Source: Leucaena leucocephala
Taxonomy: Eukaryota; Streptophyta; Magnoliopsida; Fabales; Fabaceae
Direction of reading: 5' to 3'
Length of the DNA stretch: 64,000 nucleotides
NCBI GenBank assembly: GCA_037074615.1
Contig: CM073562.1
Span: 6,805,001 to 6,869,000, forward strand
In this document: positions 1-9,130 of the stretch, one piece after another
Numbering within the stretch: the first letter of the stretch is position 1
Layout: each line of letters begins with the position of its first letter
Position numbers and translations under genes: made by a program
The notes under the pieces: generated by a model
Told to the model about the DNA's origin: nothing
Database searches by the model: none
What the model saw: the letters and a program-made list of their open reading frames with translations, nothing else

Positions 1-1241
1 GCAATACAGACAGATTAAAACTATGCATTCATGAAATAGCAATGAAAGCTCATTCGAATTTGACTCATTATTAAATATTCGAATCAATGAAAGTTTGTTA
101 TTAAAACTATGAAGTTATGTTATATATTCATGTGTTGGTGGAAACTTTTATATGCAATAAAACCTCAATCCTATTTTCATCGGCCCACCTCTATCTGCAA
201 ACTATTTGCAATAAAACCTCAATATGATATTCATACGATTTGCAATAAAACTTAGTCATATATGATTCACTATAAAGTGTATAGTAAATCAACTAAATTC
301 AATTTAGTGGGATTAAGAAATATGGTGAAGATAGGAAGAAGATGGAAGCAAACTATTAATGAGAGGCTTGAGAAAAACACACGGCACAATTCACAATAAG
401 GGCAAACCTAAAACCCACTTCCACAGAACCCTTTTAACCTCCACCAATTAGGGCAACGATGGCATCATTAGAGGAATGAGAGGAATACACAGCGACATAT
501 CCAAATTCAATTTAACTTATCTACTAATCCATCAAACTATAGCATTAGAATAGTTTACAACTTTCTTGATTGAAAATTAGAGGAATAGAGAAAGCCCGAT
601 GAGGTAAAGATTAGAGGAATAGAGAAAGACCTGTCACACAATGAATAGAGAAGATTAGGTTTGAATGCGACAAACCCGATAGTGATGGTGAGATTCTGAG
701 ATTGAAGAATTAACAATTAAAGCCGTGAAGAACAGAAGAAGGCCATTGTTGCCTGTGAGATTCTGATATAAGGACGGGAGCAACGATGATTAGATCCAAA
801 AATGTAGTGCACGACGTGGCAAAATGAAGAACAAAAGAAGAACAGAAAATCAAGAGCTGATTAGGTGACGCTGTGAATAACATAAGAAGGCAGTTGTCGG
901 GGATCGCTGTCACTGCCACTGTTGCTCGAGGAACTCACCAACACAAGGACCGCTATTACCTGTCATGCTGTGCTGTGACCGTGAGAGAAAATGATAAACT
1001 AAGAATCAGAAATAAAATCCCTCATAGTCAGAAGGAAGTCGAGAACCCTAAAAATAAACATAAATGAATATAATGAAATAAATTAAATAATCAATTAAAA
1101 AAAATAAGCGGGCTACATATATTTTACTGTTTCAACCAGTTTAAGCCCGCTTATTATAGGCCTATTTTGGGCGGGCTTAAACGAGTAAAATGACATTGGG
1201 TTCAGGCGGGTGCACCGGGTTACGGGACCTTGCTCACCCCT
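1..1241 (-). mobile_element. hAT-like DNA transposon terminus (partial)
   Basis: The right edge (about 1227-1241) reads, on the minus strand, TAGGGGTGAGCAAGG, which looks like the terminal repeat of plant hAT (Ac/Tip100) elements. It is followed inward by GC-rich subterminal sequence with repeated GGGCTTAAAC and AAGCCCGC words (1130-1225). Further in is a stretch resembling a transposon 5' leader, with repeated GAGGAATAGAGAAAG words near 570-630. No transposase domain is visible. The small open frames at 710-1067 are not convincing. The left end lies outside the window or is lost. The element abuts a copia reverse transcriptase reading frame at about 1248, so it probably inserted there. Confidence 0.55.
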
Positions 1242-1684
1242 AATCAAGATCACCATCTGTTATATATTTCGGGGTAAATACCTACTTACAACCCAGTGGT
1301 TTCCTTTATCTGGGAAGATGAACTATTTCCCATGTACTATTTGCCTCTAATGCATTCATCTCCTTCATAATAGCTTATCTTCAATTTGGATTAGCTAGAG
1401 CTTCATCAATGTTGTTTGGGATCTTGATATCATTTAAATGAGAGACAAAAGAACAATATTTTGAGGAAAAGGCCTAATATGAGACAAACCTTTCTATTGG
1501 ATGCTTGGTAAAAGTTTTGGGCTATTTTTGCATAATAGGCTAGTTAAGATCATTCATCACTTGAGTATTTTCACTCTCAACTTGTGTTTCTTTTGGACCT
1601 ACTCCCGGTTCAAATTCTTAGGGTATATCAGTTGTTTAAGGGGCATTACCTGCCATGTATCTTCATGTATAGGTTTGACCCTAT

Positions 1685-2388
1685 TTATTGATGTCTCCCC
1701 TGAACTAGTATTCTCTTCACTTGTTTTAGGCACTTCATAGGTTCCTCAAGAATAAGGATAATGTCAAGGGCAAGCTTTATTTTAGGTTCAGGTTCAAGTT
1801 CACTTTTAGTATGAGATTCACTCCAACTGTCCTCGTAAATCGAAGGATGAGGATAATAGGGAATTTGTTCATGAAAAGTAACATCATAGGTGACATAAAT
1901 GCGCTTAGTAATTGGGTAGAACATTTGTACCCTTTTTGTGACCCAATTGGCCCTAAGTAAATGCATTTGACAACTTTAGGTTCCAGTTTATGGGTATGAC
2001 GGAGGTGAACATAGGTGGTACAACAAACACTTTTAGAGGTAATGTATTCTCAATATAGGGAAGATAGTAGTGTTTGTGAAGGAGTTGTAGGGGTGTCTGG
2101 AAAGACAAAGGCTTGCTATGTAGTTTGTTTATGAGAAATGTCTGTAAGAACATCATCATCCCAATAAAAGGTTTGAACATTACTACTAAACATAATTGTT
2201 CTAGCAATTTGTAAGATATGTCTGATCTTTTGTTCAGTAATGCCATTTTGTTGAAGACTGTGAGGGCAGAGATTTTTATAAATTATGATGTGATCTTGTA
2301 GGAAGGTAGAGAGGGACTTATTAAAGTATTCAGTTACATTATAAGTGTGAAGGATTTGGATATTCGTTTGGAATTGTGTTTGGATCAT
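1685..2388 (-). pseudogene. Copia integrase-region fragment
   Basis: Three overlapping minus-strand frames (2388-2116, 2246-1953, 1966-1685) each hold part of one former polyprotein, shifted relative to one another. The words LCPHSLQQNGITEQK and TIMFSSNVQTFYW correspond to the copia integrase core (usually CPHTPQQNGVAERKNRH and AR.ML). Frameshifts separate the segments. The product would be non-functional. Confidence 0.7.
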
Positions 2389-2678
2389 ATGGTAAAACTA
2401 CTAAATGTTTAGTAATTATTTGTTTTGTCTTTTAAGAGGAAAACCCAATTGACCCGCTTGTAATCATCAATAAAACTCATGAATCATTTTGAGTTGGTGT
2501 GATTAAGATATACCCCACAAATCATTATGGATCATGGCAAAAGGTTTGTAAGCGTGATAGGGATTATGAAGAAAAGAGTTGTGATGATGTCCTAAGTGTT
2601 TGTCCCATAATTCTAACTCACTAGTCTTAGAGAGATACACTTTATTACAAAATTGAAGAACTTGATCATCACAATCAT

Positions 2679-3254
2679 TCAGTTAATAGAGTCATCAAAC
2701 TCAGTAATGCCAATCTTCATCCCTGTTAACAGGTCCTGAAAAAGACAATAAGTGGCAAAGAAGTCATCATAGCATCTTTCATGTCTTGCCAATTGGCTCA
2801 CAGATAATAAATTGCATTTTAACTTTGGGACATGTAGAACATTATTTAGAGTAAGCGTAGTGAAAATTTTAATAATCCTAATACTGGCAATAAGAGAATT
2901 AGAGGCATCAGCAATTTTAACTCTGAATAGAGTTTTAACAGGAATATACGTAAAGAACAAGGACACATCATCAATCATATGATCAGAAGCACTTTAGTAT
3001 ACTACCCAACAATGACTAGAATTCATACCTTTTATGGTGACTAAGGCATGGGGAAAATTACCTCTTTGGACTACAGTAGCAGTATGTTGTTTATGAGATG
3101 ATTCTAATGTTGTCAGTCTCTCCAAAATTAGACTTAACTGGTTGGGTTGTGAAAAAGAATTGGAATCCTCACCATCTAGAGGTCTCTTCCACATAGTGCT
3201 ATTTGCCATTACCACATTTGGGTTTCCAGTCCAGTGGCTTACCATGTAGATCAC
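2679..3254 (-). pseudogene. Copia gag-protease fragment
   Basis: Two open stretches (3254-2994 and 2978-2679) read through the end of gag into the aspartic protease and the pre-integrase region. The residues SASDHM and the later VLHVPKLKCNLLSVSQL are typical of copia protease. The catalytic DSG is replaced by Y followed by a stop, so no active protease could be made. This is one part of the decayed element at 1248-4118. Confidence 0.75.
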
Positions 3255-4105
3255 ATTATGTTTCTTTTATTTGCCTCACCTTTTTGCAGTGGTCACACAC
3301 AGGACGCTCTTTATTATTCCTTTGGTTCGTGACACGAGCAGTAAGTACAGAGGCCTCCTTGGGCCCAGTCTAGGGGCTTGTGTTTTCTTCAACATATGAC
3401 CTGTCACAACCTTTCGCCTTGATTCCTCGTCCCTCAATATTACGAATGCTTCTCAGACAAATGGTAGTGGCTTTCGGCTCAAGAGTCAAGTTCTCACATC
3501 ATCATATATAGTATTTAGGCCTACCATCAATTCAAATTGGCGTTTCTCCTCTAGTTCCTTTTCATGGTTAATGGCATCTTCGGCACAAGGCCATACTTAC
3601 TCCTTCATCAAGTCAAGCTCCTGCCACATTGCCGATTATTTTGAGATAATACTCGTTCAGCATTCAGTTGCCTTGTTTGAATTCCCATAGCTTTGTAAGG
3701 ACACCAAACACTGAGGCATTTGCTTGTTTCCCATAGGCCTCTCTTACAACTTTCCATATGTCTTTTGCCGAGGGAAGGAACATGAAGCTCTTTCGGATGC
3801 CTGGGACTATCACATTAATCAGCCAAGAAGAAACAAGTGAGTTATTGGACTGCCATATCCTCTAGACTTGCCATCGATGGACTTCAACTTGGTACTACTA
3901 ATATAGCCTAGTTTATCTCGACCATTGAGGCCTAGCCTCATCGACTAAGCCAATTCTTGATAAGAGAGTCTCTTCAGTACGATTAGAATAGCCAAACCTT
4001 CAAGGCTCATTGGGATGTTTTTCGAGGGCCCATTCTTTGGGGACTCCCTCTCGAAGCATGTTTGACTCTATCTTGCTTGTGGGAGAATTCACTTATTCTT
4101 TGTTC

Positions 4106-4118
4106 GGCTCTGATACCA
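4106..4118 (-). other. Retrotransposon primer binding site
   Basis: The minus strand reads TGGTATCAGAGCC directly inside the LTR. This is the standard complement of the initiator methionine tRNA 3' end used by plant copia elements. It fixes the element orientation as minus and marks the adjoining LTR as the 5' LTR. Confidence 0.85.
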
Positions 4119-4305
4119 TGTGCAACGATAATAGTTTATGAATAATTCTTTTGACTATACATTGATATGCTAGGTTACATATATACAAGTCAGAGAGCTA
4201 CAGTCAATAATGGCGATCGAATCTTATGGGATTTACAAAATCATAGAATAAAATTAGGAAATAAAATCAGATTATGATTTCATTTGGAATATGATATTTT
4301 CTACA
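4119..4305 (-). repeat. 5' LTR of copia element (187 bp)
   Basis: The segment starts TGTGCAACG and ends TTTTCTACA on the plus strand, giving the TG...CA ends of an LTR, and it lies directly next to the primer binding site. On the minus strand it begins TGTAGAAAATATCATATTCC, a familiar start for short plant copia LTRs. No matching 3' LTR exists inside the window, because the other end of the element is cut off by the hAT junction. Confidence 0.8.
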
Positions 4306-4505
4306 CTCTTATTGTAAGATTGGATTTTGAATGTAATTAGATGACACTAGATAAACTTTTATTTCATAATTATGCCATGTTATTACTCCCTTTTTCCTCA
4401 CTCTAGTCTTCATGCTCTTTTAAGTACATGTCAACTTTTCCAGTAGCGGAGCTGCTGTTGATATGGACTTTTTCTGGTTGTTATAGTTGAAATTATGTGC
4501 AAGTT
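4306..4505. repeat. Direct repeat copy A
   Basis: This roughly 200-bp stretch, beginning CTCTTATTGTAAGATT, recurs about 346 bp downstream (4652-4858) with moderate divergence. Both copies share blocks such as ATGCCATGTTATTAC and GTTATAGTT. Copy A starts exactly at the outer edge of the copia LTR. No coding frame is visible. Confidence 0.7.
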
Positions 4506-4651
4506 TATAGGTCCTAAAATAGAAATATTAATCCTAACTAAATCAAAGTATTAAATAAACAAAATAACAATAAATTAGAAATATCCTAGAAAATAATAAA
4601 AATGAAAATATTAATCCCTAATGAAAATATCATTTATTCCGTATCTCATCA

Positions 4652-4858
4652 CTCTTACTGTAAGATTTGATTTTAAATGTAATTAGATAAAGATAGATAA
4701 ACTTTTATTCTATAACTATGCCATGTTATTACCTCTTTTTTCCTCACTCTTGTCTTCATACTCTTTAAAGTACAAGTCGACTTTTCCAACAGCGGATCTA
4801 CCAAGGACTTTTTCTTGGTGGTTATAGTTTAAATTTTATGCAATTTTTTTTTTAATGA
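4652..4858. repeat. Direct repeat copy B
   Basis: Second copy of the segment at 4306-4505, beginning CTCTTACTGTAAGATT. The AT-rich spacer between the copies (4506-4651) holds nothing recognisable. Confidence 0.7.
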
Positions 4859-4884
4859 AATTTACAAATCAGACAACAGGAATT

Positions 4885-5327
4885 TACAAGTACGGCTTCT
4901 TAAATTTACTAGTGAAATGCAGTGGTGAGAATGGAAGTGAAAATTCATGCAAATTTTGTTAAGAGGAATTTACAAAGTGCAATCAGAAAGTCACAAGTGC
5001 TACTTTCCTAGTTCACTAGTTACAAGGGGAGGCTAAATGTCAAAATCTTTTCTATTATTTTTTTTCAGAAATTTTGCATGGGAGAGGCTGAAAGTGAAAA
5101 TTTATGCAAATTTTCACATAGCATTTGTGAAAAAGGGAAATCCACGCAATTCTTCTTTAAAAAATAATGGAAGGGATTTATATTTTCAATGACTAGTGAA
5201 ATTGGGAGGTTGCACTATGTGTGTTGCTAATTTTTTTTTAACAAAATTTGCATGAATTTGCACTTTCATTCATTCCAATGTATTTGACTAGTAAATTTAG
5301 AAAGTTGTACTTGTAGCAACGTATGTT
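4885..5327. mobile_element. Foldback / MITE-like element
   Basis: About 80 bases at 4885-4965 reappear in reverse complement at 5238-5325. Shared blocks include TAAATTTACTAGT and AAATTCATGCAAATTTTG. By eye the arms match at about four of five positions. The roughly 270-bp core has a partial third copy of the arm (near 5092-5120) and no gene. This is the shape of a foldback element or long-armed MITE. No clear target duplication was found. Confidence 0.65.
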
Positions 5328-6106
5328 GGCATAGATGAAGAGGGTTGTGTTCTTTAATCATTTCTTCTAAGTTTGATCTCACTAGAGGATGGGAATGAAG
5401 TTAACGTGTTTGGGCGGATCCCCCTCATAATTGAACTTGCGTAATACCAGGAGATTAGTGTTTTCATTGATCGGGTGAGGATACTCTTAAAGTAATCCAA
5501 AAAACATATATACTTGTGAATTTGTACTGTTTGACTTATAATTTTTTTTTTTAAAAAAAAGAATTCAACCATAACTATTGTAAAAAGTTGTTGAAAGGGG
5601 GAGGAGGGAAATTTTTTTTAAAGGGAGAATTATAAACAGGTTTTAAATTTACATTTTTGACTTTCATATTTACAAATGGTTAGGACCTCTAAGTAATTGA
5701 TTTATTTATTTGAAACTTATGCACAATTCTTTTTTTTTTCTAAGGATAAAAATATATTCAGCACTCTAAATTAATTTTGTGAATATAATTAGTATTCTAA
5801 AATATTTAAGGGTATTAATACAATATTTTTATTGGTGATACCCTTATACAAACACATCCCAGATGAACATTTATCCCAAAAATACCAAAATGTGTAAATA
5901 CTAAAATACCCTCATTTAAAAAAAAACCTCCATCATCGCCTAGAGGGACCATCTTCGTCTGTCAAAACTTCTTACCCACCCTCCATCCAAACATTTCACT
6001 CCAAAAGGACTCTCAACCTGAAAAAAAAAGGAAACATAAACCTAGATAAAAAACAAAGAACCTGTCGAATCATATGTGTTCATATATTTATATATTGATG
6101 TTGTAG
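5328..6106. other. AT-rich intergenic stretch
   Basis: No coding frame of quality is visible. The minus-strand open frame at 5354-5572 is composed of AT-rich, low-complexity codons and has no recognisable domain. An AT-rich stretch near 5758-5800 is weakly inverted relative to 9040-9110. The end near 6106 (TTGATGTTGTAG) looks like a splice acceptor for the following kinase exon remnant. Confidence 0.5.
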
Positions 6107-6400
6107 GTGTACTGGTACAGGTTTAGGCATTGAAGTCCCTTGGGTAATAACAATGGGGATGATTATGCGGTGGTGGTGGAGAAGAAAATATGGCGATTCA
6201 GATTCAATAAACAGATCCGCTCATGATTCTGACATAGATGGTAGCAATGTGTACTTCGGAATCCCTGTTTTCTCCTACTCCGAGCTGCAAGCAACCACCA
6301 ACAATTTCGATTCTTCCACTGAACTCGCTTACTCCACAATAACCTTGTCTCCTTCTATGGCTACACCTACCACCACAGCGGTGAACTCCTGCTTGTCTAC
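6107..6400 (+). pseudogene. LRK10L-type receptor kinase remnant, 5' part
   Basis: Directly after an acceptor-like TTGTAG at about 6106 there is one open plus-strand frame. It covers a hydrophobic segment (about 6112-6165), a basic WWWRRK stop-transfer, and FGIPVFSYSELQATTNNF, the juxtamembrane and kinase start of LEAF RUST 10-like receptor kinases. After FDSSTEL the frame changes by one and reads TRLLHNNLVSFYG...GELLLVY, which is kinase subdomains IV-V. The glycine loop and catalytic lysine region are therefore missing, about 45 codons judging from family knowledge. The exon is then cut at 6400 by the LTR retrotransposon and resumes at 8784. It cannot make a working kinase. Confidence 0.8.
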
Positions 6401-6704
6401 TATAAACTTTATTAGAGAGAAATAATGAGAAGAAATATGAAGAATTACATATATTATTCAAGGATAATAAGCTCTTACAACCATAATAACCCACATGGGT
6501 TTTCTCACTAATCTACCCTCACTTGAGAGAGATAAACCAACCCCACTTGGGGACTTTGAGGGGAGACCAAAGTTACCTCTCCTTCACTATGGTGAGGATC
6601 ACATAATCTCACTCTTATCAACCCAGGGCTAAAGCCCTTTATATAGAATTCTAGAGTTATCTAGATACAAGTACTAATCACTTAACTAATTTTACCTTCT
6701 AACA
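6401..6704 (-). repeat. 3' LTR of the gene-carrying element
   Basis: Aligns end to end with 8480-8783 and has the same length. It ends CTTCTAACA, and the mirror TG end has mutated to TA at 6401-6402. On the minus strand the purine-rich TTGAGCGAGAG immediately precedes it, a degraded form of the copia polypurine tract. Confidence 0.88.
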
Positions 6705-6850
6705 CTCTCGCTCAAGCTAATACCCCTTAACTCTAAGTGTTCAACTTGCCAACACAACTCACAGGGGAGTAAGGTGAATTAAACTAAACTATTTTTATTT
6801 TACAAAATACAATATTAAAATTTCTTCAAAACTCTCTCTTCAATGAATAC

Positions 6851-7240
6851 TTAAGCAACATCTTCCACGAAGCACCAATCTGGCCCATGCTCGAAACAAG
6901 TGATACTGCCCTTCTTACGTTTCTCCTTTACTGCAGGGGTTTTCTCCATGTCAACCGAGTCTTGTACAGAGAATAACTTGTTTGACCCATCTTTGGAAAT
7001 GCTACTTAGACTCGAATCATTACAATACAAACTCGGCTTTTCTTCCTTTGTACCAACAAACCTACTAGAAACCTTTGCAAAGAATGTCTTCTTCTATTGT
7101 TTCGTAACACATGGACTAGATTCTTTATTTGAGTTGTCTTCAGTTTTGGACCACCCTTGTTCAAGATCAAACTCATAATCCTTATCTTCTGCATTTATGA
7201 GACCCATCCCAATGTCACAGACCTAATCCATATCAATGGA
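6851..7240 (-). pseudogene. Captured host coding fragment, unrecognised
   Basis: One minus-strand frame runs about 127 codons from near 7240 to a TAA at 6853-6851 with only two internal TAG codons. Its composition is that of a real protein: acidic start (AEDKDYEFDLEQGW), a basic middle with KEEKPSLYCNDSSL, and an end reading SITCFEHGPDWCFVEDVA. It lies downstream of the deacetylase fragment on the same strand, separated by a TTTTCAG that could act as an acceptor. Neither end is a start codon or known domain boundary. I do not recognise the family. The 3' end at VEDVA plus the following AT-rich sequence could be the natural end of a host gene. It is more likely a captured exon than a retrotransposon protein. 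Confidence 0.5.
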
Positions 7241-7273
7241 AGTACTTGCACATGTTTATCATTGCTGAAAATT

Positions 7274-7800
7274 TCATGATCCAATTGTACACTCTGAACC
7301 AAACCATGATTCATGAAGAGTATAATTTGGACCAAACCAATCATAATAATTATTGAGAGGCAAGTCATTATGAGGTTCCACTCTAACTGCTACTGTTATC
7401 TCGTAACACCAAAAGCGAGCAACGTTCTGAACTGTATATCCTCCTCCACCGAGGAGCATAAGAGGGACATTGAATGATCTGAGGAAATGAAGCGAATCTA
7501 CATGGCCTTTCATAGACAAGTTGAATGGACTCAAATGGTCACTAGACAAGGAATCAGCTCCGGATTGTAGAACAATAGCATCAGGTTGATAAACCTCCAT
7601 GACTCTCTGAATTATGGCCCGAAATAGACCACTGAAACTATTATCGTCCATCCTGTAATGGCACATTTAGGTCATAATCTTTCCCAAGATTCGACCCAGT
7701 GTCCAATATGTGTCCAGTACCTGGAAAGAATCCTTCCCTATGCTTGTGAAAAGACACGTTCATCACCAACCCAAAATATGAAGAGCCTCATCTCTGTCTC
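7274..7800 (-). pseudogene. Captured class I (RPD3-type) histone deacetylase fragment
   Basis: The minus strand reads part of the catalytic domain of an HDA6/HDA19-like deacetylase. An upstream frame (about 7800-7660) contains SFHKHREGFFPGTG and a degraded LNVPL block. After a frameshift at about 7655, the frame 7666-7274 holds IIQRVMEVYQPDAIVLQ, GADSL, FNLSMKGH, LLGGGGYTVQNVARFWCYE and a YFGP-like block. These are conserved active-site and pocket segments of Zn-dependent deacetylases. The N-terminal third, the catalytic His-His region and the C-terminal tail are missing. The C of CGADSL is S and the C of VARCW is F. No introns are visible within the fragment. It sits in sense orientation inside the LTR element. 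Confidence 0.85.
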
Positions 7801-7959
7801 TGTCCATCATCATCCCCATCAAAGACAAATTACTTTTCTCTCTTGCCCTCTCTTTCTCTCAGTTCTCTGTTGAAGCAAACCCACTGTGTTCACTGCCGCT
7901 AATGACGACAAGGGAGAGAAACGGTGATGGCGTTCAATTGCTGAAGAAGCACAAAGTAA

Positions 7960-8331
7960 AGCAAGAAAGAAGCTGATAAAGAAGTTGATGATCTTGATAG
8001 CCATGGAGGAAAGAAACTGAAGATCACTGAGATGGATGGAGCAAAAGATCAGAGTACTGAAAGATCTAGTGATCATGATGATGATGAATCCATTCAAGAA
8101 CAACCTGAGCTCAGTGACAATGGTAGAATTCTTCATCACGATCAGAATGAGAAAGATAATGCTAAAGATAATCCAAATCCCAGTGATGAAGTTGATTCAG
8201 TTTCTTCTAATAATCCACCAAACGTAGATGATACAGACAAAAATCTTGATGAGATGGATGATGATGAAGTTGGACTAGAAGGAAATGATCATCATCAAGA
8301 ATCCATTCAAGAAACATGGCGGCAATCTTGA
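7960..8331 (+). other. Acidic open frame inside the LTR element
   Basis: An open plus-strand frame runs to a TGA at 8329-8331, with an ATG at 8032. It encodes a hydrophilic, Asp/Asn/Glu-rich stretch with DHDDDES, NEKDNAKDNPNPSDE and DEMDDDEVGLEG. It is antisense to the element and to the deacetylase fragment. It could be a captured piece of a host nuclear or chromatin gene, or chance low complexity. No start context or domain settles this. It is not recognised. Confidence 0.35.
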
Positions 8332-8468
8332 ATCGGTAGAAACAAAGCTGTAATGAGACTCACTGAGTCCCAGCTTCCTTGCAGCAGCAATCTTGAATCA
8401 GCAGAAATAACTCCAACTGAACTGAACTATAAACCCACTCGGGTTTGAGAGGCAATTAGCCTCTATGA

Positions 8469-8479
8469 CTCTGGTACCA
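8469..8479 (-). other. Primer binding site of the gene-carrying element
   Basis: The minus strand reads TGGTACCAGAG immediately inside the LTR. This is one change from the initiator methionine tRNA complement TGGTATCAGAG. It defines 8480-8783 as the 5' LTR. Confidence 0.8.
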
Positions 8480-8783
8480 TGTAAACTTTATTAGGGAGAA
8501 ATAATGAGAAAAGATATGAAGAATTACATGTATTATTCAAGAACAATAAGCTCTTACAACTATGATAACCTACATGGGTTTTCTCACTAATCTACCCTTA
8601 CTTGCGGGAGATAAACTAACCCTAATTGGGGACTTTGAGGGGAGACCAAAATTATCTCTCTTTCATTATGGTGAGGATTACACAATCTCGCTCTTATCAA
8701 CCAAGGGCTAGAGCCCTTTATATAGAATTCTAGAGTTATCTAGATACAAGCAATAATCACCTAACTAATTCTACCTTCTAACA
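8480..8783 (-). repeat. 5' LTR of the gene-carrying element
   Basis: Starts TGTAAACTTT and ends CTTCTAACA on the plus strand. It is 304 bp, equal to the left LTR, with roughly 30 differences, most of them C/T or A/G transitions. It is followed at once by the target duplication TCTAC. Confidence 0.88.
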
Positions 8784-8825
8784 TCTACGAATTCATCCCA
8801 AATGGCATCATTGCTTATGGACGAC
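8784..8825 (+). pseudogene. LRK10L-type receptor kinase remnant, 3' part
   Basis: Directly after the second LTR the plus strand reads TCTAC then codons for EFIPNGIIAYG. This is the expected continuation of LLLVY in LRK10L kinases (usually EFIPNGTVADHL). The frame before the left LTR and the frame here join cleanly once one target duplication is counted. Kinase similarity ends at about 8825, so the gene was already a truncated piece. Confidence 0.75.
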
Positions 8826-9130
8826 GTGAAGCTAGAAGGATACGAGGAGTAGCTCACTGACGGTGGGTGAGAAGATCGCCAACAGTGGAGGGAGGAGCTT
8901 ACCGGTGGTAGGGTGTGAAGCTTGACGGCAGATCTGGAGTCTGAAGCTCGCCGACAGTGTGTGAGAAGATCGCTGGCGCACATGAGGAAATTCATGACGG
9001 AAATTAGTAGAGGATGGCAGAAGTTAGCAGAGTGTGCTAATTGTATAAAAAAATTATTTTAGAGTATTAATTATATTTTTAAATAGTTTATAGTGTCAAT
9101 TATATTATTAAAATAATTTTAGAGTGGTTG
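8826..9130. other. GC-richer segment then AT-rich edge
   Basis: 8826-9000 is less AT-rich and has imperfect internal repeats (GGTGAGAAGATCGCC-like and GAAGCTCGCCGACAG-like words). The minus-strand open frame over it (8995-8771) has no recognisable domain and runs into the LTR, so it is not called. 9000-9130 is AT-rich with repeated TTTTAGAGT words. Confidence 0.4.

Larger units (their letters stand above)
1248..4118 (-). mobile_element. Ty1/copia retrotransposon remnant, internal region
   Basis: The minus strand carries, in order from 4118 downward, a primer binding site, a gag region, a zinc knuckle followed by GKP (about 3310-3226), a protease region, integrase-like frames and the very start of reverse transcriptase. 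The RT start (about 1450-1250) matches the conserved opening of the copia RT domain and then stops at the hAT junction. All frames carry stops and shifts. The protease active site, normally DSGA before SDHM, has lost its Asp and Gly. The element is dead and lacks most of RT, RNase H and its 3' LTR within this window. Confidence 0.8.
6401..8783 (-). mobile_element. LTR retrotransposon carrying host gene fragments
   Basis: Two 304-bp LTRs (6401-6704 and 8480-8783) of about 90% identity by eye flank a 1775-bp interior. The exact 5-bp target duplication TCTAC lies at 6396-6400 and 8784-8788. The primer binding site (8469-8479) and the purine-rich tract next to 6705 place the element on the minus strand. 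The interior has no gag, protease, integrase or RT. It instead holds a histone deacetylase fragment, a second coding-like fragment, both in element sense, and a plus-strand acidic frame. The size fits a non-autonomous copia-like (TRIM/LARD) element with transduplicated host sequence. Left LTR begins TA where TG is expected. Confidence 0.88.

Noticed and set aside
873..1067. 64-codon plus-strand frame near the window start
   Set aside because: It lies in what reads as hAT leader sequence on the other strand and matches no domain; composition is unconvincing.
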